Source of the DNA: Nocardioides campestrisoli
Lineage (GTDB): Bacteria > Actinomycetota > Actinomycetes > Propionibacteriales > Nocardioidaceae
Assembly: GCF_013624435.2 (NCBI RefSeq)
Contig: NZ_CP061768.1
Coordinates: 2,138,001-2,202,000, forward strand
Direction of reading: 5' to 3'
DNA length: 64,000 nucleotides
The first letter of the stretch is position 1. The number at the start of each line of letters is the position of its first letter. This document shows, piece by piece, positions 43,697 to 51,946 of the stretch. The notes under the pieces were generated by a model. The model was not told the DNA's origin. It did no database searches and was given only the letters and a program-made list of their open reading frames with translations. Both the position numbers and the translations under genes were made by a program.

Positions 43697-43703
43697 GACC
43701 GTG

Positions 43704-43733
43704 CCTGGACCGGCCGGGGCCGGCCGGTCCAGG
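43704..43733. terminator. Bidirectional hairpin between convergent genes
   Basis: CCTGGACCGGCC (43704-43715) pairs perfectly with GGCCGGTCCAGG (43722-43733) around a 6-base loop. It lies between the PEBP gene and the flavin reductase gene, which point toward each other. Confidence 0.75.
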
Positions 43734-43737
43734 CCCG

Positions 43738-44385
43738 TCAGGCCCGGCGCATCAGTTCCTCGAACGGGGTCGGGTTCGGGAGCTCCTGCCCGACCGCCCG
43801 GAGGTGCCCCGGCACGCTGGTGCTGCCGGGACCACCGGTCGCGACACCGGTCACGCCCAGCAGAGCCACCAGCTCGCCCGCCGCACGCTGGATCCGGGCG
43901 CTCAGCCGCTGTGCCTCGACACCGCCGAAGTCCTCGGTGGCGGCGAAGACCGCCGTCGGCACCGGCGAGGAACCCAGGTAGGCGAAGAGCGGGCGCAGCG
44001 CGTGCTCGAGCACCAGCGAGTGCCGAGCCGTGCCCGCGGTCGCGGCCAGCAGCACCGGGGTGCCGGCCAGGGTGCGGGGCTCCAGGACGTCGAAGAAGGT
44101 CTTGAAGAGCCCGGAGTACGACGCCGAGAACACCGGCGTCACCGCGATCAGCGCGTCCGCACCGGCAACCAGCTCGATCGCCTCGGCCAGGGCGCCGGTG
44201 GCGAACCCGGTGAGCATCCGGTCGGCGAGGGCATGCGCGTGCTCCCTCAGCTCGATCACCTCGACCTGGGCGTCCCGTCCGGCGTCGCGGAGCGCGGTGG
44301 CGACGGCCTCGCTCAGCTGGTCCGCGAGGAGCCGGGTGGAGGACGGGGTGCCGAGGCCCGCGGTGACGACCACGACCCGGGTCAT
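43738..44385 (-). CDS. NADPH-dependent FMN reductase (CE1759-like)
   Basis: A 215-aa flavodoxin-fold reductase. The flavin phosphate loop is VVTAGLGTPSSTRLLADQLS (about 5-24), and the flavin contacts lie around VTPVFSASYSGLFKTFFD (about 84-101). It should supply reduced FMN to the luciferase-like monooxygenase encoded just upstream, whose stop overlaps this start (ATGA). The same gene pair is widespread in actinobacteria. Confidence 0.9.
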   Translation of the reverse strand: MTRVVVVTAGLGTPSSTRLLADQLSEAVATALRDAGRDAQVEVIELREHAHALADRMLTGFATGALAEAIELVAGADALIAVTPVFSASYSGLFKTFFDVLEPRTLAGTPVLLAATAGTARHSLVLEHALRPLFAYLGSSPVPTAVFAATEDFGGVEAQRLSARIQRAAGELVALLGVTGVATGGPGSTSVPGHLRAVGQELPNPTPFEELMRRA

Positions 44386-45482
44386 GCGACCACCTCCTGC
44401 TGAGCGGCCGCGGCCGCCGAGGCGACCCGCGAGGCGTGCGTGGGCGCGTCCGGCACGTGCGCGGGCTTCAGGGCGGCGAACTCCCTGCGCAGCACCGGCA
44501 CGACCTCCTCGCCGAGCAGGTCGAGCTGCTCGAGCACCGTCTTCAACGGCAGTCCTGCGTGGTCCATCAGCCAGAGCTGGCGCTGGTAGTCACCGACGTA
44601 CTCCCGGGTGGCCAGGGTCCGCTCGATCACCTCCTGCGGAGACCCGACGGTCAGCGGGGTCTGCCGGGTGAACTCCTCCAGCGACGGGCCGTGCCCGTAG
44701 ACGGGCGCGTTGTCGAAGTAGGGGCGGAACTCCCGGACGGCGTCCTGGCTGTTCTTCCGCATGAAGACCTGCCCTCCCAGCCCGACGATCGCCTGGTCGG
44801 CGGAGCCGTGACCGTAGTGCTCGAAGCGCCGACGGTAGAGCCGGACCATCTGGGCGGCGTGGGACGAGGGCCAGAAGATGTGGTTGTGGAAGAAGCCGTC
44901 GCCGTAGTAGGCGGCCTGCTCGGCGATCTCGGGGCTGCGGATGGAGCCGTGCCAGACGAAGGGGGCCACTCCGTCGAGGGGACGCGGGGTCGAGGTGAAG
45001 CCCTGCAGCGGCGTGCGGTGCTTCCCCTCCCAGGTCACCACGTCCTCGTGCCACAGCCGGCGCAGCAGCGCATAGTTCTCGATGGCGAGCTCGATGCCGT
45101 CCCGGATGTCCTTGCCGAACCAGGGGTAGACCGGCCCGGTGTTCCCGCGACCGAGCATCAGGTCCACCCGCCCGTCGGCGAGGTGCTGCAGCTGCGCGTA
45201 GTCCTCGGCGATCCGCACCGGGTCGGTGGTGGTGATCAGCGTGGTCGAGGTGGAGAGCAGCAGCCGCTCGGTCTGCGCCGCGACGTAGGCCATGGTGGTG
45301 GTCGGCGAGCTGGCAGCGAAGGGCGGGTTGTGGTGCTGCCCGAAGGCCATCACGTCCAGCCCGACCTCCTCGGCCTTGCGCGCGATCGCCAGGGTGGCCT
45401 TGATCCGCTCGTGCTCGGTCGGGGTGCGCCCCGTGGTCGGGTCCGTCGTGACGTCGCCGACGGTGAAGATGCCGAACTGCAT
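44382..45482 (-). CDS. LLM-class FMN-dependent monooxygenase (CE1758-like)
   Basis: A 366-aa luciferase-like TIM-barrel enzyme. Evidence: GLDVMAFGQHHNPPFAASSP (about 40-59), TTTDPVRIAEDYAQLQHLAD and the flavin-binding GRVDLMLGRGNTGPVY (about 103-118). It needs reduced flavin from the coupled reductase. ATG 45482 follows GAGGAG at a good distance. The substrate is unknown; sulphur or small organic compounds are usual for the class. Confidence 0.9.
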   Translation of the reverse strand: MQFGIFTVGDVTTDPTTGRTPTEHERIKATLAIARKAEEVGLDVMAFGQHHNPPFAASSPTTTMAYVAAQTERLLLSTSTTLITTTDPVRIAEDYAQLQHLADGRVDLMLGRGNTGPVYPWFGKDIRDGIELAIENYALLRRLWHEDVVTWEGKHRTPLQGFTSTPRPLDGVAPFVWHGSIRSPEIAEQAAYYGDGFFHNHIFWPSSHAAQMVRLYRRRFEHYGHGSADQAIVGLGGQVFMRKNSQDAVREFRPYFDNAPVYGHGPSLEEFTRQTPLTVGSPQEVIERTLATREYVGDYQRQLWLMDHAGLPLKTVLEQLDLLGEEVVPVLRREFAALKPAHVPDAPTHASRVASAAAAAQQEVVA

Positions 45483-45590
45483 GACCCGCTCCTCTGATTG
45501 AATCCTGAACTATCGACGGAACCGCGGCAGCTCCCTCGCTATTCCCGGCACTCCCGCGGCCGTCGCCGAGCGCCTGTCAGACTGAGGGTC

Positions 45591-46721
45591 ATGCGCTCCG
45601 TGGCTCCTGGACCGGCCGTCGACATCCTCGGCGCCCCGTACGAGGTGGAGGAGATCGACCTCGGCGAGGACGACGAGGGGCCGGTGGTGGCCACCCTCGT
45701 CCGCCGGCCCACCCACGGCGAGACCAACTGCGCGGTCCTGCACCTGCACGGTTTCGCCGACTACTTCTTCCAGACCGAGTACGCCGAGTGGTGGACCGCC
45801 CGGGGGTACACCTTCTACGCGCTGGACCTGCGCAAGTACGGCCGCTCGATCCGGGGGCACCAGACCCCCAACTACGTCAGCGACCTGGCGGAGTACTTCC
45901 CGGAGATCGACGAGGCCTTCCGCCGGATCACCGAGCGGGACGGGCACGAGGCCGTGGTCGGCTCCGCCCACTCCACCGGTGGCCTGACGCTCCCCCTGTG
46001 GGCCCACGACCGGCAACCCGGCCTGGCCGGGATGGTGCTCAACTCCCCCTGGTTCGACCTGCAGGGCCCGTGGTGGCTGCGCACCGTGGGCACCGAGCTC
46101 GTACGCCGCCTCGCCGACCTCGCGCCCCGGACCGTCGTGCCGCGCACGGTGAGCGGCCTGTACGCCCGCTCGCTCCACCTTGACCACGAGGGCGACTGGT
46201 CCTTCGACCTGGCCTGGAAGCCGCTGGAGTCCTGGCCGGTGCGCACCGGCTGGCTGCGCGCGGTCCGCGCCGGGCACGCGAGGCTGCACCGCGGGCTGGA
46301 GGTCGGGTGTCCTGCGCTGGTGCTCTCCTCGGCCCGCACCGGGCAGCCGGTCGCGATGGACGAGGACGTGCACACCACCGACATCGTGCTGGACGTGGAG
46401 CAGATCCGCCGGTGGGCGCCGTCGCTGGGAGCGCACGTGACCAGCGTGGCGATCCCGGGCGCGCGGCACGACGTGGTGCTCTCCCGTCCCCAGGCCCGGG
46501 CCGAGGTCTACCGAGCCCTGGACGCCTGGCTCACCGCCTGGGTGGAGGCCCCCGAGATCCAGGCCACCGAGGATCAGGCCACCGAGGATCAGGCCACCGA
46601 GGATCAGGCCACCGAGGATCAGCCCACCAGGAACGCGGTCAGCGCAACCAGCCCGACCACCACGATCGTGGCGCGCAGCCACGGGTCGGGAAGCCTTCGG
46701 CCCACCTTGGCGCCGAGCTGA
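45591..46721 (+). CDS. Alpha/beta hydrolase with repeat tail running into the convergent gene
   Basis: A 376-aa serine hydrolase of the lysophospholipase-like type. Evidence: VLHLHGFADYFFQTEYAEWW (about 48-67), YALDLRKYGRS near 80, and the nucleophile region VVGSAHSTGGLTLPLW (about 123-138) with Ser in HSTGG. A terminal AIPGARHDVVLSR supplies the His. The natural protein seems to end near residue 320. The frame then continues through four ATEDQ units and 33 residues antisense to the TauE/SafE gene. The tandem repeat has probably removed or moved the original stop. Confidence 0.85.
   Translation: MRSVAPGPAVDILGAPYEVEEIDLGEDDEGPVVATLVRRPTHGETNCAVLHLHGFADYFFQTEYAEWWTARGYTFYALDLRKYGRSIRGHQTPNYVSDLAEYFPEIDEAFRRITERDGHEAVVGSAHSTGGLTLPLWAHDRQPGLAGMVLNSPWFDLQGPWWLRTVGTELVRRLADLAPRTVVPRTVSGLYARSLHLDHEGDWSFDLAWKPLESWPVRTGWLRAVRAGHARLHRGLEVGCPALVLSSARTGQPVAMDEDVHTTDIVLDVEQIRRWAPSLGAHVTSVAIPGARHDVVLSRPQARAEVYRALDAWLTAWVEAPEIQATEDQATEDQATEDQATEDQPTRNAVSATSPTTTIVARSHGSGSLRPTLAPS
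46563..46622 (+). repeat. 15-bp tandem repeat, four copies
   Basis: GCCACCGAGGATCAG repeats at 46563, 46578, 46593 and 46608. It encodes Ala-Thr-Glu-Asp-Gln in the hydrolase frame. On the other strand each unit holds a TGA in the TauE/SafE frame, and the last one is that gene's stop. Confidence 0.92.
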
Positions 46722-47383
46722 CCCCCGACCACCGCACCGACGGCGATCAGCAGCACCACCTGCCAGTCGACCGGCGCGACCACGGCGAAGACCAGTCCCG
46801 AGACACCGTTGACGACCGCGCCCAGGATGTTCTTGATCCCGTTGAGCCGCTGCAACGCCTCGTCGATGCCGATGCCGAGGATGGCCATCAGCAGCACGCC
46901 CTGGGCGGCCCCGAAGTAGCCGCCGTAGATCCCGGCGAGCAGCACGGACGGCCACACCCACCAGGCGCCGTGGTGCGGCAGCCCACCGCGCTCGGCGTGC
47001 CGGGCCGCGACCCGGCGGGAGATGCTCGGGCCCAGCACCACCAGCACGATGCCGAGCAGGATCAGCACCGGAACGATCGCCTCGAAGGCGCTCGCCGGCA
47101 GGACCAGGAGGAGCAGCGCGCCCAGCACTCCCCCGACCAGCGAGGCCGAGGAGAGCCGGAGCACGCGGGCGCGCTGACCGGCCAGCTCGCGGCGGTAGCC
47201 GATCGCGCCGGAGATCGAGCCGGGCACCAGCCCGATGGTGTTGGAGACGTTCGCGGTCACGGGAGGCACACCGAACGCCAGCAAGGTCGGGAACGTGATC
47301 AACGTTCCCGACCCCACCAGCGTGTTGATGCCTCCTGCCAGGACCCCGGCGAGCGCGACCAGGATGCCCTCGAGGAGTGTCAC
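46619..47383 (-). CDS. TauE/SafE-family membrane transporter
   Basis: A 254-aa polytopic protein with about eight transmembrane helices in two similar halves. Landmarks are LAGGINTLVGSGTLITFPTL (about 15-34), with the conserved Gly-rich re-entrant segment, and the second-half equivalent AGIYGGYFGAAQGVLLMAIL (about 149-168). The family exports sulfite or other organosulfur anions; the substrate here is unknown. Its stop sits in the 15-bp repeat shared with the convergent hydrolase gene. Its start overlaps the stomatin gene end by 4 bp. Confidence 0.9.
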   Translation of the reverse strand: MTLLEGILVALAGVLAGGINTLVGSGTLITFPTLLAFGVPPVTANVSNTIGLVPGSISGAIGYRRELAGQRARVLRLSSASLVGGVLGALLLLVLPASAFEAIVPVLILLGIVLVVLGPSISRRVAARHAERGGLPHHGAWWVWPSVLLAGIYGGYFGAAQGVLLMAILGIGIDEALQRLNGIKNILGAVVNGVSGLVFAVVAPVDWQVVLLIAVGAVVGGQLGAKVGRRLPDPWLRATIVVVGLVALTAFLVG

Positions 47384-48516
47384 GGTGCCGGCGGCTCCTC
47401 AGACCTCGTACCGGTGGGAGCTCCCGGTGCGAGCCCTCCGGACGAGGCGGCGCCACCACCGGTCGGCGTCTGCGAGGCCTCCTGCGCAGCGGCGATGGCC
47501 TCCTCGACCGCCTTGCTCGCCGATCCGCTCGCCTCGGTCTGGCTCTTCGGCAGCTGCGGCTCCGTGGGGCCCATGTCGACCCGCTTGGTCGGGGTCGCGT
47601 CGCGCGGGATGCCCGCCATGTCCGTCATCGTCGAGCCGAGGCCCTCGAGCGCCTTGCCGATCTCGGACGGGACGATCCACACCTTGTTGGCGTCGCCCTC
47701 GGCGATCTTCGGCATCATCTGCAGGTACTGGTAGGCGAGCAGCGACTGGTCCGGGCGTCCGTCGTGGATCGCCTGGAAGACCGTCTGGATCGCCTGTCCC
47801 TCACCCTGCGCGCGCAGGATCTGAGACTCCCGCTCCGCCTGGGCCCGGAGGATCTGAGACTCCCGGTCACCCTCGGCGGAGAGGATCGCGGCCTGCTTGG
47901 AGCCCTCCGCGGTGAGGATCGCGGACTGCCGCTCACCCTCGGCGGTGAGGATCGCGGCCCGCTTGTCGCGGTCGGCGCGCATCTGCTTCTCCATCGAGTC
48001 CTTGATGGACGGCGGCGGGTCGATCCCCTTGATCTCCACCCGGCCGACCCGGATGCCCCAGCGCCCGGTGGCCTCGTCCAGGACGCCGCGCAGACCGGAG
48101 TTGATCTGCTCGCGGCTGGTCAGCGTCTCCTCGAGGTCCATGCCACCCACGATGTTGCGCAGGGTGGTCATGGTCAGCTGCTCGACCGCCTGGATGTAGT
48201 TGGCGATCTCGTAGGTCGCGGCGACCGGGTCGGTGACCTGGAAGTAGATGACCGTGTCGATCGAGACCACCAGGTTGTCCTCGGTGATCACCGGCTGCGG
48301 CGGGAAGCTGACGACCTGCTCACGCAGGTCGATCAGGTAGCGCACCCGGTCGATGAACGGCACGACGATGTTGAGGCCAGCGGGCAGCGTCTGCTTGTAC
48401 TTGCCGAAGCGTTCCACGATGCCGGCGCGGGCCTGCGGCACGATGCGTACCGTCTTGGCCAGCACCACGACGACGAAGACCACCAGCAGTGCGAGCAGGA
48501 CGAAGAAGAACTCCAT
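47380..48516 (-). CDS. SPFH/Band 7 protein (stomatin/QmcA-like)
   Basis: A 378-aa membrane-anchored scaffold. One N-terminal helix (MEFFFVLLALLVVFVVVVLA) is followed by the SPFH domain (IVERFGKYKQTLPAGLNIVV, IDTVIYFQVTDP). A helical region comes next (about 200-255) in which an 11-residue unit recurs: AAILTAEGERQ, SAILTAEGSKQ, AAILSAEGDRE, SQILRAQAERE, SQILRAQGEGQ. This tract mediates oligomerisation in stomatins. A low-complexity tail ends the protein. It follows the NfeD gene by 33 bp, the classic nfeD-stomatin pairing that organises membrane microdomains. Confidence 0.93.
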   Translation of the reverse strand: MEFFFVLLALLVVFVVVVLAKTVRIVPQARAGIVERFGKYKQTLPAGLNIVVPFIDRVRYLIDLREQVVSFPPQPVITEDNLVVSIDTVIYFQVTDPVAATYEIANYIQAVEQLTMTTLRNIVGGMDLEETLTSREQINSGLRGVLDEATGRWGIRVGRVEIKGIDPPPSIKDSMEKQMRADRDKRAAILTAEGERQSAILTAEGSKQAAILSAEGDRESQILRAQAERESQILRAQGEGQAIQTVFQAIHDGRPDQSLLAYQYLQMMPKIAEGDANKVWIVPSEIGKALEGLGSTMTDMAGIPRDATPTKRVDMGPTEPQLPKSQTEASGSASKAVEEAIAAAQEASQTPTGGGAASSGGLAPGAPTGTRSEEPPAP

Positions 48517-48549
48517 CGGCCCTCCGTTCCGAAGTAGGAGTTGTGCGGG

Positions 48550-49011
48550 TCAGGGTTCGAGCTGGGCGATCGGGTGGACCAGGGCGGTCGCACCGCGGAT
48601 CTCGAGCACCTCCACCGTGGCGCCTGCCGGGATGGTGAGGGTGTCGTCGTACGGCAACGCGGACCAGATCTCGCCGTCGAGCCGGATCCGGCCGACCAGG
48701 GTCCCCGTGATGTCCTCGGTGACCAGCGCCTGCTTTCCGACCAGCCGGGTGTGGCCGAGCCGGAGCTCGGGCCCGCCGTGCAGGCGGCCGACCAGTGAGG
48801 GGCGGAGCAGGAGCAGGGCCGCCATCGAGGTGGCTGCAGCGGCGACCACCTGGATCCCCACGTGGAGATCCAGCATGGCGGCGAGCATCCCCACCACCGC
48901 GCCGGCGGCCAGCATGATCAGGACGAGGTCGAGACTGAACATCTCAGCGACCCCGAGAAGCACGGCTACGCCCAGCCACGTCTCCCAGGCATGCTCGCGG
49001 AACCAGTCCAT
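48550..49011 (-). CDS. NfeD-family membrane protein
   Basis: A 153-aa protein with three hydrophobic segments (about 13-70) and a C-terminal OB-fold (LVGKQALVTEDITGTLVGRI, continuing to GATVEVLEIRGATALVHPI). This short NfeD form lacks the ClpP-like protease domain. It partners the downstream stomatin-like protein. ATG 49011 is six bases behind TAGGGT, so the operon probably starts leaderless. Confidence 0.92.
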   Translation of the reverse strand: MDWFREHAWETWLGVAVLLGVAEMFSLDLVLIMLAAGAVVGMLAAMLDLHVGIQVVAAAATSMAALLLLRPSLVGRLHGGPELRLGHTRLVGKQALVTEDITGTLVGRIRLDGEIWSALPYDDTLTIPAGATVEVLEIRGATALVHPIAQLEP

Positions 49012-49017
49012 GCGGCA

Positions 49018-49023
49018 ACCCTA
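49018..49023 (-). promoter_or_regulatory. -10 hexamer of the nfeD-stomatin operon (leaderless)
   Basis: TAGGGT ends six bases before ATG 49011. Confidence 0.55.
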
Positions 49024-49065
49024 TCTGCTGACGTGAGGGTCCTCACGCCATACCGGCAGGGAGGC

Positions 49066-49866
49066 TCAGCCGGCCCGACGGGCGGGACGACGCCGGGCGG
49101 CGTAGCGCCCGTCCTCGGCGCGCAGCAGCAGGGGCATGCCGTACGTCTCGGAGAGGGCCTCCTCGGTGACCACCCGGTCCAGCGGTCCCTGCGCGACGAC
49201 CCGGCCCTGCCGGAGCATCAGCGCGTGGGTGAACCCGGGAGGGATCTCCTCCACGTGGTGCGAGACCAGCACGGTGGCCGGCGAGTCGGGGTCCAGCGCC
49301 AGCGCCGACAGGGTGGAGACGAGGTCCTCCCGGCCACCGAGGTCCAGGCCGGCGGCCGGCTCGTCGAAGAGCAGCAGCTCGGGATCGGTCATCAGTGCCC
49401 GGGCGATCTGCACCCGCTTGCGCTCACCCTCGCTGAGGGTGCCGAAGGTGCGCTGGGTCAGGTGCCGGGCCCCGACCTCGGCGAGCAGCATCTCGGCGCG
49501 GTCGTGGTCCAAGGTCTCATAGACCTCGCGCCAGCGGCCGAGCACCCCGTAGGAGGCCGAGACCACCACGTCGTGCACGCGCTCGTCGCGCGGGATCCGG
49601 TCCGCCAGCGCCGCGCTGGTCAGCCCGATCCTGGTGCGCAGCTCGAACACGTCGACCGTGCCGAGCACCTCCTCGAGGATCCCGGCGACGCCACCCGAGG
49701 GATGCATCTGGGCGGCCGCCACCTGCAGCAGCGTCGTCTTGCCGGCCCCGTTGGGCCCCAGGACGACCCAGCGCTCGTCCTCCTCGACCGACCAGGTCAC
49801 GCTGTCCAGCAGGGTGGCCGTTCCTCGTCGCACGGTGACGTCTGCGAACTCCAGCACGGCGACCAT
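49066..49866 (-). CDS. ABC transporter ATP-binding protein
   Basis: A 266-aa nucleotide-binding protein. Walker A is LGPNGAGKTTLLQ (about 37-49), the signature LSEGERKRVQIARAL (about 145-159), Walker B LLLFDEPAAGLDLGG, and the switch His lies in VLVSHHVEEI. The signature has LSEGE instead of LSGGQ, as in iron-siderophore or ModF-like ATPases. No permease gene is adjacent, so it is an orphan ATPase. The start ATG 49866 is seven bases behind TAGGGT. Confidence 0.92.
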   Translation of the reverse strand: MVAVLEFADVTVRRGTATLLDSVTWSVEEDERWVVLGPNGAGKTTLLQVAAAQMHPSGGVAGILEEVLGTVDVFELRTRIGLTSAALADRIPRDERVHDVVVSASYGVLGRWREVYETLDHDRAEMLLAEVGARHLTQRTFGTLSEGERKRVQIARALMTDPELLLFDEPAAGLDLGGREDLVSTLSALALDPDSPATVLVSHHVEEIPPGFTHALMLRQGRVVAQGPLDRVVTEEALSETYGMPLLLRAEDGRYAARRRPARRAG

Positions 49867-49873
49867 GGTCCTC

Positions 49874-49879
49874 ACCCTA
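49874..49879 (-). promoter_or_regulatory. -10 hexamer of the ABC ATPase gene (leaderless)
   Basis: TAGGGT ends seven bases before ATG 49866. Confidence 0.55.
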
Positions 49880-49917
49880 TCCAGACCTGCCCGGGCCGAC
49901 GCGGACCCGGTGCCGGG

Positions 49918-49923
49918 TAGCCT
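49918..49923 (+). promoter_or_regulatory. -10 hexamer of the 247-aa gene (leaderless)
   Basis: TAGCCT ends seven bases before GTG 49931. Confidence 0.5.
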
Positions 49924-49930
49924 CCGAGGC

Positions 49931-50674
49931 GTGAGCACCGTCCTGCCCGACGCCGCCCTCCTCGCCTGGTGGGGCACGGCGTGGCTGCGCGGCCACGTGC
50001 TGGCCGACCACCTCCTCGACGCACTCGAGTCGACCGGGTCCGTGCACACCGCGCGTCCCGGCCCCGAGCCGGTCGGCGACCTTCCGGGCACCGGAGTCCT
50101 CGACCTGCTGCGGACCCTGCGTGACGCCGGCGCCGACCACCTCGCGCTGGCCCTCCCGGTCGACGGGGACCCGCTGGGCCTCGGCGGGCCCCCCGGGTTC
50201 AACTTCGCCGCGCTCGAGGCAGGCCAGGCGGTCCTGGCGCCCGAGGCCGGTCTGGGCGCGGTGCCCGAGGTCGTCGGCGCGGGCACCACCTGGGTGCTGA
50301 GGCCCGCGTCGCGGGCCGCCGTGCCGGACGTCGGCGAGGCCGACCGCGGACTGCGCGCCGCTGTGCCGGAGACCGCCCAGGCCCTCGCCCAGCTGGACGT
50401 CGCGCGCTGGCGTCCGGAGGTCGCCGACGCGATCATGGACCTGCACCACGTCCCGGACCTCGATGCACCGCCCGGGACCCCGGCCCGTTGCGTGGCCCTG
50501 GCCGCCCGGTCCCTGCAGTGCTGGGCGATCACCGAGCTCGCGGCCCAGGACCACGGAGCCGCCGTCACGGCCTCGGAGATGGCCCGGCGGGAGGCGGCGC
50601 TGCAGCCCCTCGAGCGGGCCGCGCGACGAGGGCTGGTGGCGGCGTGCTCGCCCCAGGTGTGGCCCGCGGGCTGA
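49931..50674 (+). CDS. Hypothetical actinobacterial protein
   Basis: A 247-aa soluble protein, Ala/Leu-rich with high codon-position GC. GTG 49931 (VSTVLPDAALLAWWGTAWLR) is supported by TAGCCT seven bases upstream. Features are a Gly/Pro loop (DPLGLGGPPGFNFAALEAGQ, about 81-100) and a helical C-terminus. No enzyme motif is recognised. It lies 47 bp before serB on the same strand and may share its transcript. Confidence 0.8.
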   Translation: MSTVLPDAALLAWWGTAWLRGHVLADHLLDALESTGSVHTARPGPEPVGDLPGTGVLDLLRTLRDAGADHLALALPVDGDPLGLGGPPGFNFAALEAGQAVLAPEAGLGAVPEVVGAGTTWVLRPASRAAVPDVGEADRGLRAAVPETAQALAQLDVARWRPEVADAIMDLHHVPDLDAPPGTPARCVALAARSLQCWAITELAAQDHGAAVTASEMARREAALQPLERAARRGLVAACSPQVWPAG

Positions 50675-50705
50675 TCCCCTCGTGGGGCGGCCCGCCCGCG
50701 CGCAG

Positions 50706-50711
50706 TAATCT
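50706..50711 (+). promoter_or_regulatory. -10 hexamer of serB
   Basis: TAATCT ends ten bases before ATG 50722, giving a very short or absent leader. Confidence 0.5.
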
Positions 50712-50721
50712 CGGGCTTGCC

Positions 50722-51936
50722 ATGGACCCCGAAGCCCCGAAGACCCTGCTCATCACCTTGACCGGCAAGGACCGACCGGGCGTCACCGCGGCCGTCTTCG
50801 ACCGGCTCGCCCAGGCGGGCGTCGAGGTGCTCGACATCGAGCAGATCGTGCTGCGCAGGCGGCTCGTGCTCGGCGTGCTGGTCACCGCGCCGCACGACTG
50901 GAAGCGGCTGAGTGCCCAGGTCGAGCGCGCCGCCGACGAGCTGCAGATGCAGGTCGAGGTCGAGCGCGGGGTCGGCGACAACCGGGTCCGTGCGACGGGA
51001 CGCAGCCACGTCACGGTGATCGGCTCCCCGCTGCGCGCCAGCGCGATGGCCGCCATCGCCGGCCGGATCGCCGACAGCGGAGCCAACATCGACCGGATGG
51101 AGCGGATGGCGCGCTACCCCGTCACCGCGATCGACCTGCACGTCTCGGGGATCGCACCCGAACGGCTGCGGGTGATGCTCGCCAAGGAGGCGGCGAGCCA
51201 GGGGGTCGACGTCGCCGTCCAGCCCGCCAACCTGCTGCGCCGGGGCATGCGCCTGATCGTGATGGACGTCGACTCGACGCTGGTCCAGGGCGAGGTGATC
51301 GAGATGCTCGCGGCCCACGCCGGCGTGGAGGCCGAGGTCGCCCGGGTGACCGAGGCGGCGATGCGCGGCGAGCTGGACTTCGCCGAGTCGTTGCACCACC
51401 GGGTGGCGCTGCTCGCCGGGGTGCCCGCCAGCGCACTGGACGAGGTCTACCGCGACCTCGTGCTCGCGCCGGGTGCTCGGACCATGGTGCGCACCCTGCG
51501 TCGTCTCGGCTACCGGTTCGCGCTCGTGTCCGGCGGCTTCAGCCAGATCACCGACCGGCTCGCCCGCGACCTGCACATCGACTTCGCCCGGGCCAACGAG
51601 CTGGAGATCGTCGACGGGGTGCTGACGGGACGGATCGTCGGCCCGGTCGTCGACCGAGCGGGCAAGGCCACGGCGCTGCGCGAGTTCGCCGCTGCCTGCG
51701 GGGTCTCGGAGGAGGCGGTGATCGCCATCGGCGACGGGGCCAACGACCTCGACATGCTGAACGCCGCCGGCCTGGGCATCGCCTACAACGCCAAGCCGAT
51801 GGTGCGCGACGCCGCCGACACCGCGGTCAACGTGCCCTACCTGGACGCGATCGTCTACCTGCTCGGCATCTCCCGCGAGGAGGTCGAGGCGGCCGACGCC
51901 GCCGCCGGGATCGTCACGCCGGCCCCACCCGTCTGA
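50722..51936 (+). CDS. serB: Phosphoserine phosphatase with two ACT domains
   Basis: A 404-aa enzyme for the last step of serine synthesis. Two N-terminal ACT domains (about 5-85 and 95-170) probably sense serine. The HAD catalytic domain has MDVDSTLVQGEVIEMLA (nucleophile and acid Asp), then LVSGGFSQIT, then IAIGDGANDLDMLNAAGLGI. The architecture matches mycobacterial SerB2. It stops 10 bp before the convergent methyltransferase gene. Confidence 0.94.
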   Translation: MDPEAPKTLLITLTGKDRPGVTAAVFDRLAQAGVEVLDIEQIVLRRRLVLGVLVTAPHDWKRLSAQVERAADELQMQVEVERGVGDNRVRATGRSHVTVIGSPLRASAMAAIAGRIADSGANIDRMERMARYPVTAIDLHVSGIAPERLRVMLAKEAASQGVDVAVQPANLLRRGMRLIVMDVDSTLVQGEVIEMLAAHAGVEAEVARVTEAAMRGELDFAESLHHRVALLAGVPASALDEVYRDLVLAPGARTMVRTLRRLGYRFALVSGGFSQITDRLARDLHIDFARANELEIVDGVLTGRIVGPVVDRAGKATALREFAAACGVSEEAVIAIGDGANDLDMLNAAGLGIAYNAKPMVRDAADTAVNVPYLDAIVYLLGISREEVEAADAAAGIVTPAPPV

Positions 51937-51946
51937 GCCTGCTCGC

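Noticed and set aside
46307..47734. 475-codon plus-strand frame opposite TauE/SafE
   Set aside because: Antisense to a polytopic membrane protein; the composition is unlike a real protein.
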